A DNA stretch of 64,000 nucleotides from Streptomyces endocoffeicus. Lineage in GTDB: Bacteria; Actinomycetota; Actinomycetes; Streptomycetales; Streptomycetaceae. The notes below the pieces were generated by a model that did no database searches, was not told the DNA's origin, and saw only the letters and a list, made by a program, of their open reading frames with translations. This document shows, one piece after another, positions 9,283 through 19,595 of this stretch; position 1 is the stretch's first letter, and every line of letters begins with the position of its first letter. The position numbers were made by a program, and so were the translations under genes. The stretch spans positions 1,984,001-2,048,000 of the forward strand of contig NZ_JAERRG010000001.1 in assembly GCF_016741935.1 (NCBI RefSeq). The letters are read 5' to 3'.

Positions 9283-9318
9283 GCGCCGGCCCATCGCTTC
9301 GGCGATGCGCCGGCGCGC
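9283..9318 (-). terminator. Hairpin terminator after the MFS/small-subunit operon
   Basis: A 16-bp stem with one mismatch closed by a TTCG tetraloop, a few bases past the stop of the 47-residue gene. It separates that operon from cvnA. Confidence 0.75.
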
Positions 9319-9324
9319 CTGCCT

Positions 9325-9468
9325 TTACTCGAACAACTTGCTGCTTTTCTCCGCCAGTTGATAGAGGCCGTACAGAAACGGCACCGCCACCCACAGCCAT
9401 GCCACGACCATCACCACGGGGGAACCCGTCTTGGCCGCGTTCGGCGAAGGGCCGTCTGCGTCAGTCAC
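9325..9468 (-). CDS. MFS transporter small subunit (single membrane helix)
   Basis: A 47-residue protein starting at GTG 9468, four bases past the MFS stop codon region. The first ~15 residues are polar, then a single membrane helix (PVVMVVAWLWVAVPFLYGLYQ) and a short charged tail (LAEKSSKLFE). Small proteins of this shape accompany oxalate/formate-antiporter-family carriers in actinomycetes and are annotated as MFS small subunits. Overlapping placement and the shared terminator make co-expression with the carrier near certain. Its role (assembly or regulation of the carrier) is not established by the sequence. Confidence 0.75.
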   Translation of the reverse strand: MTDADGPSPNAAKTGSPVVMVVAWLWVAVPFLYGLYQLAEKSSKLFE

Positions 9469-9472
9469 CGGT

Positions 9473-10861
9473 TTACCGCCTCTCTGCCGGAATGGGATCG
9501 GGGGTTTCCTCCGGGGGCGCCGGCTCCTCCCGGGCCGCCGGCTCCGGCTCATGGAACTTCGGATTCACCGGACGTACCAGCTCGTTCGCGATGAAGCCGA
9601 TGACGAGCAGCCCCATCATGAGCGAGAACGAGAAGGTGTAGAGAGCCGGGCCGGAGCGCCCGTCCTCATGTGCGGAATCCGCGATGGAATCCACGATGAG
9701 CGGTCCGGCGACTCCGGCGACCGACCACGCGGTCAGCAGCCGGCCGTGGATCGCGCCGACCTGGTAGGTGCCGAACAGGTCCTTGAGGTAGGCCGGAACG
9801 GTGGCGAAGCCACCGCCGTAGAACGACAGGATCACCATCGTCGAGGCGACGAACAGCGCGGTGCTGCTGTCCTTCTCGAGCATGAGGGTGAGGTAGAGCA
9901 GGGCACCGGCGCCCAGATACAGCCGGTAGATGTTCTTCCGGCCGACCGCGTCGGAGACCGAGGACCACACGAAGCGACCGGCCATGTTGGCCAGGGACAG
10001 CAGCGCGACGAACCCGGTGGCGGCGCTCGCGCTCACCGGACTCGCCGTGTCGTGGAAGAAGTCCTGGATCATCGGGGCGGCCTTCTCCAGGATCCCGATA
10101 CCAGCAGTAACGTTCATGCACAGCACGACCCAGAGCAGCCAGAACTGCGGTGTCCGCACCGCGTTCCTGGCCGATACGTTCGCGGTGGTGACGAGCGGCT
10201 TGCCCGCGTCGACGCGGGGCGTCCAGCCGGCCGGCCGCCAGCCCTCGGGCGGCACCCGCACCAGCACCACGCCCAGCGACATGAACACGGCGTAGGCCAG
10301 GCCGTGCACCAGGAACGTCTTGGCGATACCGCTGGTGTCACTGCCGAACGCCTTGAGCATCTCCGTCGACCAGGGAGAGGCGATCAGCGCGCCACCGCCG
10401 AAACCCATGATCGCCGTACCGGTGGCCATGCCCGGCCGGTCCGGGAACCACTTCATCAAGGTGGACACCGGCGCGATATACCCGATGCCGAGGCCGACTC
10501 CGCCGATGCCTCCGTAGCCGAGGACGACCAGCCAGTAATTGCGCGTGGCGACGCCGAGCGCGGCGACCAGGAAGCCGGTCGAGAAGGCTACGAGCGACAC
10601 GAACATGGCCCAGCGCGGCCCTTTTCGCTCCACCAGCGTTCCCCCGAACGCGGCGGAGAGCCCAAGCACCAGAATGCCGATCTGGAACGGGAGGGCACTA
10701 GCCGTTCCCGAGATGTCTAGGGAATCTTCCAGGGGTATCTTAAAGACACTCCAGGCGTACGCCTGGCCGATGGAGAAGTGGATCGCAAGCGCTGCCGGAG
10801 GAATCAGCCAACGATTCCAGCCCGCGCCTGCCACGATGCGAGAGCGGTCGAGGAAACCCAC
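9473..10861 (-). CDS. Oxalate/formate-antiporter-family MFS transporter
   Basis: A 462-residue, 12-helix major facilitator starting at GTG 10861, with GGAGG eleven bases upstream. The OFA-family features are clear: N-terminal helix AALAIHFSIGQAYAWSVFKIPL, the signature GGIGGVGLGIGYIAPVSTLMKWFPDRPGMATG, and a C-terminal half with the loop GRFVWSSVSDAVGRKNIYR. The last ~25 residues are acidic and proline-rich. The OFA family exchanges or takes up small carboxylates (oxalate, formate, lactate/pyruvate in some members). It is divergent from the DUF485/ActP acetate-type symporter pair, so both may respond to organic acids. The substrate is not determinable from sequence. Confidence 0.88.
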   Translation of the reverse strand: MGFLDRSRIVAGAGWNRWLIPPAALAIHFSIGQAYAWSVFKIPLEDSLDISGTASALPFQIGILVLGLSAAFGGTLVERKGPRWAMFVSLVAFSTGFLVAALGVATRNYWLVVLGYGGIGGVGLGIGYIAPVSTLMKWFPDRPGMATGTAIMGFGGGALIASPWSTEMLKAFGSDTSGIAKTFLVHGLAYAVFMSLGVVLVRVPPEGWRPAGWTPRVDAGKPLVTTANVSARNAVRTPQFWLLWVVLCMNVTAGIGILEKAAPMIQDFFHDTASPVSASAATGFVALLSLANMAGRFVWSSVSDAVGRKNIYRLYLGAGALLYLTLMLEKDSSTALFVASTMVILSFYGGGFATVPAYLKDLFGTYQVGAIHGRLLTAWSVAGVAGPLIVDSIADSAHEDGRSGPALYTFSFSLMMGLLVIGFIANELVRPVNPKFHEPEPAAREEPAPPEETPDPIPAERR

Positions 10862-11399
10862 AGATCAACCTACCTCCGGCTTCTTGGGAACACCCCCGCA
10901 GACTGCATTCCTTGACCTATCCAAACACCCCGGGGGAGGGAGTGGCGAGCCGAGAGCTGCCGTCATATGCCAATGGCAGACGCGCTGCCCAGGCGGCATG
11001 CTCACCGCACTCATGCTCGCGCACGGTGGGACGTTCTACCCGAGGTGAGGTTCTACCAGTGGCGACACTTGGGACACAACGCCGAGCCCCGAAATGTCCT
11101 CAAGGCGCAACCCTGAGCACCCATTGGCAACCTGACACCACGTCAAAATGGACAACACGGGAAGGTGAGACAAAGTATCGGTTCAGCGACCTCTCCCGTC
11201 ATATTCGAGATGGCGCCGAAGCCGGATGCACGCCCTGACATGTGCCCACCTGCGCCGGTGGGGAGCAGGGTGCGACGTTGACTGCGTCCGGCGCCTTACT
11301 ACACTTGCCGCGTCAAGGGCCCGCCGGTTGCCCTCCCCTGACGCCCGAGCGCGGGCGCCCCGAACCGACGTTTTCGTCAGAAAAACCCCGGAGAAAACC
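10862..11399. other. Divergent intergenic region between MFS and DUF485/ActP operons
   Basis: No gene with convincing codon bias is seen in these 538 bases; the short open frames lack family resemblance and ribosome sites. It carries the promoter candidate at 11278-11305 for the rightward operon and must also hold the leftward promoter for the MFS gene. Base composition is noticeably less GC-rich than the flanking genes, as expected for a regulatory region. Confidence 0.6.
11278..11305 (+). promoter_or_regulatory. Promoter candidate for DUF485-actP operon
   Basis: TTGACT (-35) and TACACT (-10) separated by 16 bases, a near-consensus housekeeping sigma (HrdB-type) promoter. It lies about 90 bases before the DUF485 ATG. 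Seen directly; activity is inferred. Confidence 0.55.
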
Positions 11400-11795
11400 A
11401 TGAATAAATCGGTGCGACCGCCCGCTTCCTTGCCATCCGAGCGGGCCATCGGAACGGGGTTCGCCGATCGCGGTGACGACATCGGGGAGCCCGACTTCGA
11501 GGCGATCCAGCAGAGCCCTGAGTTCAAACTCCTGCGCAAGAGGCTGATCTGGTTCATCTTCCCGATGAGCGCGTTCTTCTTGTGCTGGTACATGACCTTC
11601 GTGCTCTTCTCGGCCTACAGCCACGATTTCATGAGCCGTAAGCTGTTCGGCGCGGTCAACACCGGCACCGTCTTCGGTCTGCTGCAGTTCGTGACGACCA
11701 TGGCGATCGTCCTGACATACCGGCGCTTCGCGCGCAAGAAACTTGATCCCCAGGTGGACACGATCCACGAGCTGGCGGGAGTCGGCAAGGAATGA
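11400..11795 (+). CDS. DUF485 membrane protein, partner of acetate symporter
   Basis: A 131-residue protein. A polar N-terminus of ~35 residues leads into the DUF485 domain: FEAIQQSPEFKLLRKRLIWFIFPMSAFFLCWYMTFVLFSAYSHDFM, then a second helix (TVFGLLQFVTTMAIVLTYRRFA) and a short cytoplasmic tail. DUF485 (YjcH-type) proteins are encoded just before ActP acetate permeases; here the stop overlaps the symporter ATG by four bases. The frame is open upstream, but ATG 11400 gives the usual family length. Function: probable accessory subunit of the adjacent symporter. Confidence 0.88.
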   Translation: MNKSVRPPASLPSERAIGTGFADRGDDIGEPDFEAIQQSPEFKLLRKRLIWFIFPMSAFFLCWYMTFVLFSAYSHDFMSRKLFGAVNTGTVFGLLQFVTTMAIVLTYRRFARKKLDPQVDTIHELAGVGKE

Positions 11796-13387
11796 CAGTG
11801 CAGATCGCAGCCCGCGCGACCGGCAGCCCGATAATCAACCTGAGCGTCTTCTTCGCTTTCGTCGTCATCACGCTGTTCGTCGTCTACAAGGCCACCAACA
11901 GGAATTCGACCACCTCCGACTACTACGCCGCGGGCAGCGCCTTCAGCGGCGTCCAGAACGGCATCGCCCTCTCCGGCGACTTCCTCTCCGCGGCCTCCTT
12001 CCTCGGCATCTCGGGGGCGATCGCCGTCCACGGCTACGACGGCTTCCTCTACTCCGTGGGGTGGCTCGTGGCCTGGCTGGTCGCCCTGCTGCTCGTCGGT
12101 GAACGGCTGCGCAACACCGGGCGGTTCACGGTCGGCGATGTGATGGCCTTCCGCATGAAGCAGCGCCCGGTGCGCGCGGCGGCGGCCAACGCCACCCTGG
12201 TGATCACGTTCTTCTACATGCTCGCCCAGATGGCCGGCGCGGGTGGTCTGATCGCCCTGCTGCTCAATGTGCACAGCAAGGGCGGGCAGGCCCTCATCAT
12301 CACCGGCGTCGGCCTCGTCATGGTCTTCTACGTCCTGGTGGGCGGCATGAAGGGCACCACCTGGGTGCAGATCATCAAGGCGGGCCTGCTGCTGATCTGC
12401 GTGACCTTCATGAGCGTGTTCCTGCTCGGCAAGTTCGGGTTCAGCCTCTCGGCGATCCTCGACCAGGCCTCGCAGAACAGCCCGCTGGGCGCCGAACTGC
12501 TCAACCCGGGCGGCTGGTACGGCAGGAACGCGATGGACCAGCTCGACTTCGTCTCGCTCTCCCTGGCGCTGGTCCTCGGCATCTCCAGCCTGCCGCACGT
12601 GCTGATGCGCTTCTACACCGTGCCGGACGCCAAGGAGGCCCGGCGCTCGGTGGTGTGGTGCTCCTGGTCGATGTTCATCTTCTATCTGTCGATCCTGCTC
12701 GTCGGGTACGGCGCCACCGCGCTGGTCGGTTCGGACAAGATCGTGAAGGCGCCCGGCGGCGAGAACTCCGCGGCTCCCCTGCTCGCCTTCGAGATCGGCG
12801 GTGCGATGCTCCTCGGCATCGTCTCCGCGGTGGCGTTCGCGACGATTCTGGCGGTGGTGGCCGGGCTGACCCTGGCCGCCTCGGCCTCGTTCGCCCATGA
12901 CGTGTACGCCAATGTGATCCGGAACGGAAAGGCCGATCCGCGGTCCGAGATCCGGGTCGCCCGGCTGACGGCGCTCGTGATCGGCTTCCTGGCCATCCTC
13001 GGCGGCATCGTCACCAACGGCCAGAACGTCGCGTTCCTGGTGTCGCTGGCCCTGGCGCTCGCCGCGTCCGCCAATCTGCCGACGATCCTCTACACGCTGT
13101 TCTGGAAGCGTTTCAACACGACCGGGACGCTGTGGAGCATCTACGGCGGACTGGTGTCCGGCCTGGTGCTCATCATCTTCTCCCCGGCCATCTCGGGCAG
13201 CTCCACGTCGATCATCAAGGGCGTGGACTTCCACTGGTTCCCGCTCACCAACCCCGGGCTGGTGTCCATCCCGCTCTCCTTCCTCTGCGGCTTCCTCGGC
13301 ACGGTCTTCAGCAAGGAGCCCGCGGACCCCAAGAAGCAGGCGGAGATGGAAGTGCGGTCGCTGACCGGCATCGGCTCCAAGGCTTAA
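11792..13387 (+). CDS. actP: Cation/acetate symporter, ActP-type (SSS family)
   Basis: A 531-residue sodium:solute symporter with about 13 membrane helices. The family features are at the N-terminus (STTSDYYAAGSAFSGVQNGIALSGDFLSAASFLGISG), in the GLTLAASASFAHDVYANVI segment characteristic of acetate permeases, and in the helix with NLPTILYTLFWKRFNTTG. It is translationally coupled to the DUF485 gene and ends at a strong terminator. Likely role: uptake of acetate or related short monocarboxylates. Substrate assigned by family resemblance. Confidence 0.9.
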   Translation: MTVQIAARATGSPIINLSVFFAFVVITLFVVYKATNRNSTTSDYYAAGSAFSGVQNGIALSGDFLSAASFLGISGAIAVHGYDGFLYSVGWLVAWLVALLLVGERLRNTGRFTVGDVMAFRMKQRPVRAAAANATLVITFFYMLAQMAGAGGLIALLLNVHSKGGQALIITGVGLVMVFYVLVGGMKGTTWVQIIKAGLLLICVTFMSVFLLGKFGFSLSAILDQASQNSPLGAELLNPGGWYGRNAMDQLDFVSLSLALVLGISSLPHVLMRFYTVPDAKEARRSVVWCSWSMFIFYLSILLVGYGATALVGSDKIVKAPGGENSAAPLLAFEIGGAMLLGIVSAVAFATILAVVAGLTLAASASFAHDVYANVIRNGKADPRSEIRVARLTALVIGFLAILGGIVTNGQNVAFLVSLALALAASANLPTILYTLFWKRFNTTGTLWSIYGGLVSGLVLIIFSPAISGSSTSIIKGVDFHWFPLTNPGLVSIPLSFLCGFLGTVFSKEPADPKKQAEMEVRSLTGIGSKA

Positions 13388-13394
13388 GCGGCAG

Positions 13395-13431
13395 GGCCGT
13401 AGGCGGTACCGCCCGGGGACCGCCTACGGCC
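13395..13431 (+). terminator. Hairpin terminator after actP
   Basis: Perfect 13-bp inverted repeat GGCCGTAGGCGGT/ACCGCCTACGGCC with an 11-base loop, eight bases beyond the actP stop. It reaches the last codons of the convergent gene at 13424, so it may serve both directions. Confidence 0.8.
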
Positions 13432-13954
13432 GACGGGTCGTTCCGGGGGTGGTGGCGGTTTCCCTCGGGCTCTCCGACGGCACGACCCGCGCCGGGGAGT
13501 CGGGAGCCGCCGACCGTTCGCGGGCGGGGACCTTCGCGCCGTCCCGGGGGCCGGATGTCTCACTCCGGGGCCCGCGGCCGGGGCGCTGCTCGGCCGACTT
13601 GGACGGGACCGACGGGGCGGGCGACGCCGAGGGGTCGGCGGACGCCGACGGAAGGGGAGGCGTCGTACGGCCGGGCGCGGGCGGCGGGGCGAGCGGGACC
13701 GTCGGGCGCGCGGGTGGCTCGGGCGCCGCCGCGCGGAGCGGCAGCGCGATGAGGGCGGCCACGGCGCAGGACACGCCGACCCCGGCCGCGGTGCGGAGCA
13801 GCTTGCGGCGGACCGCGGCGCGGCGGACCGCCTCGTACCGGCCGGGGGGCGGGCCGAGGTAGTCGGAGGGGGGCCGCAGGATCACCGCGAGGGGGTCGTC
13901 GGGCTCCCGCTCGGGGCCGATGTGCTCCGGGCCGTCGTCACAGCGTGGGGTCAA
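13424..13954 (-). CDS. Membrane protein downstream of ECF sigma factor, putative anti-sigma
   Basis: A 176-residue single-span protein: ~55 cytoplasmic residues, a membrane helix (LLRTAAGVGVSCAVAALIALPL, about 52-73), then ~100 external residues rich in Pro, Ser and Ala. It overlaps the 3' end of the ECF sigma gene by 17 bases, and its topology (short cytoplasmic head, one span, disordered exterior) fits a sigma-factor regulator. I see no HxxxCxxC zinc motif of classical ZAS anti-sigma factors, so the regulatory role is inferred from position alone. Confidence 0.6.
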   Translation of the reverse strand: MTPRCDDGPEHIGPEREPDDPLAVILRPPSDYLGPPPGRYEAVRRAAVRRKLLRTAAGVGVSCAVAALIALPLRAAAPEPPARPTVPLAPPPAPGRTTPPLPSASADPSASPAPSVPSKSAEQRPGRGPRSETSGPRDGAKVPARERSAAPDSPARVVPSESPRETATTPGTTRRP

Positions 13955-14474
13955 GGCTTCTCCTCAGGTGGACGCGGAGCAGTTCCCGGGCCGCGTGGAG
14001 GTCGGCCTTGACGGTTCCTTCCTTGCGCCCGGTCAGTACGGACACCTCCCGGATCGGCATGTCAGCGTAGTAGTGCAGCAGGATCGGGACGCGCAGCCGT
14101 TCCGGCAGCGACTGCACGAGCAGGCGCACCGACGGGTCGGACTGTTCGGTGTGGGGGCGGACGGCGGCTTCCGTGGTGGCCCGGCGCATGGCCCTGCGCT
14201 CGCGCTCCACCTTGCGCCAGTGGTCCCGGACGAGATTGGCCGCGGTGACGTAGAGGAAGCCGCGGGGCTCCTCCACGGACGTCCAGCGGGCCCAGAGCCG
14301 GGTGAACGCCTCGGAGGCGATCTCATGGGCCGTCTCGTCGTCGTCGACGAGTCGGCGGCACCAGCCGGCCAGGCGCGGGTAGAGGGCGGCGAACAGCTCG
14401 GACGCCGCCCTGTCACGGGACCGTTTCAACGCACTCCATGGTCGCGACGGCACTCGGCCGTGAGGGCACTTCAC
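13938..14474 (-). CDS. ECF-type RNA polymerase sigma factor
   Basis: A 178-residue sigma-70 family protein with region 2 (SELFAALYPRLAGWCRRLVDDDETAHEIASEAFTRLWARW...PRGFLYVTAANLVRDHWRK) and region 4 (LVQSLPERLRVPILLHYYADMPIREVSVLTGRKEGTVKADLHAARELLR), the complete ECF layout. The GTG at 14474 has no good ribosome site and a terminator-like hairpin lies just upstream, so translation may start at an internal GTG about nine codons in. The overlapping membrane-protein gene is its likely regulator. The sortase genes lie directly upstream in the same direction but are separated by the hairpin; whether they belong to its regulon is unknown. Confidence 0.88.
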   Translation of the reverse strand: MKCPHGRVPSRPWSALKRSRDRAASELFAALYPRLAGWCRRLVDDDETAHEIASEAFTRLWARWTSVEEPRGFLYVTAANLVRDHWRKVERERRAMRRATTEAAVRPHTEQSDPSVRLLVQSLPERLRVPILLHYYADMPIREVSVLTGRKEGTVKADLHAARELLRVHLRRSLDPTL

Positions 14475-14480
14475 AGGGGA

Positions 14481-14522
14481 GGATCCCGGGCCGCCGGTGT
14501 GGGTTCCATGGGCCCGGGATCC
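14481..14522 (-). terminator. Hairpin between sortase and sigma genes
   Basis: Perfect 12-bp arms GGATCCCGGGCC/GGCCCGGGATCC with an 18-base loop, nine bases past the sortase stop and seven bases before the sigma-factor start. It probably ends the sortase transcript; its closeness to the sigma start could also affect that gene's translation. Confidence 0.65.
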
Positions 14523-14530
14523 GGGGTGGG

Positions 14531-15139
14531 TCAGGGGCCGGCGGATGTCAGCGCGGCGAAGACGATCACGTTGTCGAGGTAGCCGTCGCCGGAGCGGGGG
14601 CCGCCACAGGTGATCAGCCGCAGCTCCGGGCGGTCCACGTTCCCGTAGACCTCGTCCGCCGGGAAGTCCGCCTTGGCGACGGTCCGTACGGCGCTGACAT
14701 CGAACTGTGCCGCCGTGCCGTTCTCCAGGCGCGCCTCGACCCGGTCGCCCCGGCGCAGCCGCGTCAGGTGACGGAAGACCCCGTCGCCGTAGCCGCCGAC
14801 CGTGACATGGCCGAGGATGACCGACGGGCCGAGCTGCCCCGGTGTCGGCGAGTGCCGGTACCAGCCCGCACGGTCGTGGGCCGTGACCGGCGGGACCGCC
14901 ACGCTCCCGTCCGGCGCCAGCCCCAGCCGGATGACCGGGGTGTCGACGCCGATGGCCGGGATCCGCAGCCCGACCGGGACCGAACGCCCGAGGGGGCGCG
15001 CCGGCTTCACACCGGTCGGCGGCGGCCTCCTCCCGGAGCGCGGTGCGGCCGTGGTCTGCCGGGCCGGGTGGCCGCCGCAGCCCGCGAGCAGCGAGGCCAT
15101 CGCCGCGGTGGCGAAGGCGCGCCTGGAGAACGGGGTCAT
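14531..15139 (-). CDS. Class F sortase
   Basis: A 202-residue sortase. The N-terminus has a Tat-like SRRAFA motif and a lipobox-like LLAGC (Cys21), followed by ~25 Pro/Arg-rich residues. The catalytic domain starts around VPVGLRIPAIGVDTPV. The triad is visible: His111 in ILGHVTVGGYGDGVF, Cys178 in LRLITCGG, and an Arg shortly after (Arg182). The TLxTC of canonical sortases is replaced by LITC, usual for class F. The ATG overlaps the stop of the small secreted gene upstream (ATGA), making that protein the likely substrate or partner. It acts on the outer face of the membrane. Confidence 0.87.
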   Translation of the reverse strand: MTPFSRRAFATAAMASLLAGCGGHPARQTTAAPRSGRRPPPTGVKPARPLGRSVPVGLRIPAIGVDTPVIRLGLAPDGSVAVPPVTAHDRAGWYRHSPTPGQLGPSVILGHVTVGGYGDGVFRHLTRLRRGDRVEARLENGTAAQFDVSAVRTVAKADFPADEVYGNVDRPELRLITCGGPRSGDGYLDNVIVFAALTSAGP

Positions 15140-15513
15140 GCCCCGGTCGCCCGCCGGCGGCGGACGACGAGGACCGCCGCGCCGCCCGCGGCGAGCACGG
15201 CGGCGCCCCCGCCGATCAGCGCGCCCTCGTTCCCGGACGACGCGGAGGACTCCTCCGTCACTCCGGTGTTCGGTGCGCCCTTCGGCACGACCGCGACCTG
15301 GCCGCGGTCCCGCTTCTTGGCCGGCTCCTCCCGCGGGGCCTGGGCGGCGGCGCCGGGCGTACGGGCCGGCGCCTTGCTCGGGACCGGGCTGACGGAGGCC
15401 GCGGGGGTGCGGCGGGGGGCGGGGGTGGTCGCGTCGTCGGCGAACGCGGGCACGGTGGTCGCCAGTACGGCGGTGCACGCGAGTGTCATCGCGCTGAGGA
15501 CAGTGCGGCGCAT
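15136..15513 (-). CDS. Secreted anchor-like protein, probable sortase partner
   Basis: A 125-residue protein: Sec signal peptide (MRRTVLSAMTLACTAVLATTVPAFA), a ~50-residue Pro/Ala/Lys-rich stretch, then a cell-wall-sorting-like end made of APNTGVTEESS, a hydrophobic helix (GALIGGGAAVLAAGGAAVLVV) and the basic tail RRRRATGA. PNTG followed by a helix and positive tail resembles a sortase signal, though the leading Leu and exact spacing of LPxTG are not met. It is translationally coupled to the class F sortase. No enzymatic domain is evident. Confidence 0.75.
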   Translation of the reverse strand: MRRTVLSAMTLACTAVLATTVPAFADDATTPAPRRTPAASVSPVPSKAPARTPGAAAQAPREEPAKKRDRGQVAVVPKGAPNTGVTEESSASSGNEGALIGGGAAVLAAGGAAVLVVRRRRATGA

Positions 15514-15662
15514 GGAGTCGCTCTCTTTCGTCGGTCCGCCCGGCGGTTCGGCGGGCTGGGTTACGGATCGAGCGGAGAGACGAGGCAGCGGCGCGGCGGG
15601 TTGTAAAGAGATGGCAAAGCGTGTCGGCCGGCCCTGCCGGGACCGGCATCCGGGCCGAAAAA

Positions 15663-15696
15663 CGTCCAGGCCGGTCCGTGCGGACCGGCCTGGACG
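15663..15696 (-). terminator. Hairpin terminator after katG
   Basis: A 16-bp perfect stem (core GTCCAGGCCGGTCCG) with a two-base loop, 17 bases beyond the katG stop codon. Confidence 0.8.
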
Positions 15697-15712
15697 GTGT
15701 GCTCGGAGCGGA

Positions 15713-17941
<2,229 letters not shown>

Positions 17942-17960
17942 CTAGGGCGGATCATGGTGC

Positions 17961-18398
17961 TCAGGAACTGGTGGCGGTGGAACAGTCGGGGCACTGGCCC
18001 CAGTAGATGACCTCGGCCTCGTCGACCGAGAAGCCGTGGTCATCGGACGCGGTGAGGCAGGGTGCCTCACCGGCGGCGCAGTCGACATCGGCGACGGCAC
18101 CACACGACCGGCATACGACGTGGTGGTGGTTGTCCCCGACGCGTCCCTCGAACCGGGCCGGGTTGCCGGCCGGTTCGATGCGGCGTACGAGGCCCGCCGC
18201 CGTCAGCGCGTGAAGGGCCTCGTACACGGCCTGGAGGGAGATGTGGCCGACCCGGTCGCGTACCCCGGAGGCGATCGCCTCGACCCCGAGGTGATCACCG
18301 TCCCGGACGGTCTCCAGCAAGGCGACACGGGCGGCCGTCACCCGCAGGCCGACACCGCGCAGCTCCTCGGCAGTGGTCGGAGTCTGGGATGCGGTCAT
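17961..18398 (-). CDS. furA: Fur-family repressor FurA
   Basis: A 145-residue Fur-family regulator. The winged helix spans about residues 10-75 (LRVTAARVALLETVRDGDHLGVEAI...SLQAVYEALHALTAAGLVRRI). The metal-binding half has the HHH cluster at 91-93 and two CxxC pairs: Cys96/Cys99 (CRSCG) and Cys136/Cys139 (CPDC). It is encoded immediately before katG, the standard arrangement in which FurA senses peroxide or redox state through its metal sites and represses furA-katG. A striking palindrome upstream (18465-18502) may be its operator. Confidence 0.94.
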   Translation of the reverse strand: MTASQTPTTAEELRGVGLRVTAARVALLETVRDGDHLGVEAIASGVRDRVGHISLQAVYEALHALTAAGLVRRIEPAGNPARFEGRVGDNHHHVVCRSCGAVADVDCAAGEAPCLTASDDHGFSVDEAEVIYWGQCPDCSTATSS

Positions 18399-18464
18399 GC
18401 CGCAGAACCTACCCGCACAAACACGAACGCTACAAGGAAACGAGCCGTTAAAGCCTAGCGCCGC

Positions 18465-18502
18465 GGGTAAAATTTTTGTCCTGATTTAGCCCGATTTTAC
18501 CC
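18465..18502 (-). promoter_or_regulatory. AT-rich palindrome upstream of furA, candidate FurA operator
   Basis: Perfect arms GGGTAAAAT and ATTTTACCC (9 bp each) around a 20-base centre, in an unusually AT-rich island between the NlpC/P60 gene stop (18513) and the furA start (18398). It could be the autoregulatory FurA site, or a terminator for the upstream gene. The A+T richness is unlike the GC hairpins seen elsewhere in the window and favours an operator. Confidence 0.5.
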
Positions 18503-18512
18503 TCCTGGGCCC

Positions 18513-19574
18513 TCAGAGGCGCTTGGCGCTGCGGAAGAGCCCGGCGTAGAAGCCGTTGCCGTCGATCCGGGAGACACCGCCGTTGTCGCCGATGGTGGGG
18601 CCGTTCTGCTCCTTGCGGCTGGAGACGAACACGCGGTGGCCGTCGGTGTCCAGCCCCAGATAGAGGGCGACATGGTCCATATGGTCGCCGGTGCGGTGAT
18701 CCATCTTGAAGAACAGCAGGTCACCGGGTTGGAGAACATCGATGTTGGTGGGCCGGGTGTACCAGGGGCCGGGGCCCTGGATCTTGATGATATCGACGCC
18801 GACCTTGGAGCGGGCCATGCCGTTGGCGGTGCGCGGCAGGCCGTCGCCGATGGCGTTGCTCGCCATCAGGGGGTAGCGGGCGCGGTAGCCCATGACCATG
18901 CGGATGAAGCCGGAGCAGTCCAGCGCCCGGTAGCGCTCCTTGCGCGCGGCCAGCGTGGTGCCGTCGCGGAAGGTGTAGGAGATGCCGAGGTAGTCGTAGA
19001 AGTCGTTCTGCTCCAGCCGGTCCACGCCGTCCGGTTTGAACGGCCCGAAGACCGCGTCGCCCGCGTACGGGATGCCCTGGGCGTCCTTCTTGACCTGCGC
19101 GCCCGTCACGTACTGGAAGGCGATGGCGAAGAGGTCCTCCTTCTTGCTGCCGTAGTTCTCCTTGAACCAGTCCTTGAACCACTGCTCCTTCTCGGCGCCC
19201 TCGGCCCACGGCTCCGGCATCAGCCGCACCCAGTCCTCGCTGATCACCTTGGACTTGGTGTTGGCGGGCTCGCTGAAGGTGCGGGAGGGGCCGCGCAGGG
19301 TGGCGGTGCGGGCGCGGTCGGTGAAGGTGGCGAGGATCTGGCCGTTGCCGCCGCGCAGGATGGTGCGGGCGGGGTTCTTCAGCCGCTCCCAGGTCTGCTT
19401 GCCGCTCTGCTGGCCGGTGCCGTTCTCCAGGTTCGGCTCGTCGACGACGGCCTGGGTGGCGGGCGTCTTGTCCTGCTCGTCCTTCCTGAGCTCCACGGTC
19501 AGATAGCCGCTGGCGCCGAGCAGCGCGAGCACGGTGACGGCGTGCAGTACGGGGCGTTTCTTCTTCAGTGGCAT
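18513..19574 (-). CDS. NlpC/P60 cell-wall or polyglutamate hydrolase, membrane-anchored
   Basis: A 353-residue protein with an uncleaved-looking N-terminal helix (LHAVTVLALLGASGYLTV) followed by a long unrecognised region (about 60-200). The C-terminal NlpC/P60 domain has catalytic Cys220 (ALDCSGFIRM) and His301 (DHMDHVALYLG). NlpC/P60 enzymes cleave gamma-glutamyl bonds in peptidoglycan; PgdS-type members cut poly-gamma-glutamate. It lies 21 bases after capC in the same direction, so processing or release of the polymer made by CapB/CapC is a reasonable inference. A GGAG site nine bases before ATG 19574 supports the start. Confidence 0.82.
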   Translation of the reverse strand: MPLKKKRPVLHAVTVLALLGASGYLTVELRKDEQDKTPATQAVVDEPNLENGTGQQSGKQTWERLKNPARTILRGGNGQILATFTDRARTATLRGPSRTFSEPANTKSKVISEDWVRLMPEPWAEGAEKEQWFKDWFKENYGSKKEDLFAIAFQYVTGAQVKKDAQGIPYAGDAVFGPFKPDGVDRLEQNDFYDYLGISYTFRDGTTLAARKERYRALDCSGFIRMVMGYRARYPLMASNAIGDGLPRTANGMARSKVGVDIIKIQGPGPWYTRPTNIDVLQPGDLLFFKMDHRTGDHMDHVALYLGLDTDGHRVFVSSRKEQNGPTIGDNGGVSRIDGNGFYAGLFRSAKRL

Positions 19575-19595
19575 GGGATCGGCTCCGGTGGTGGG

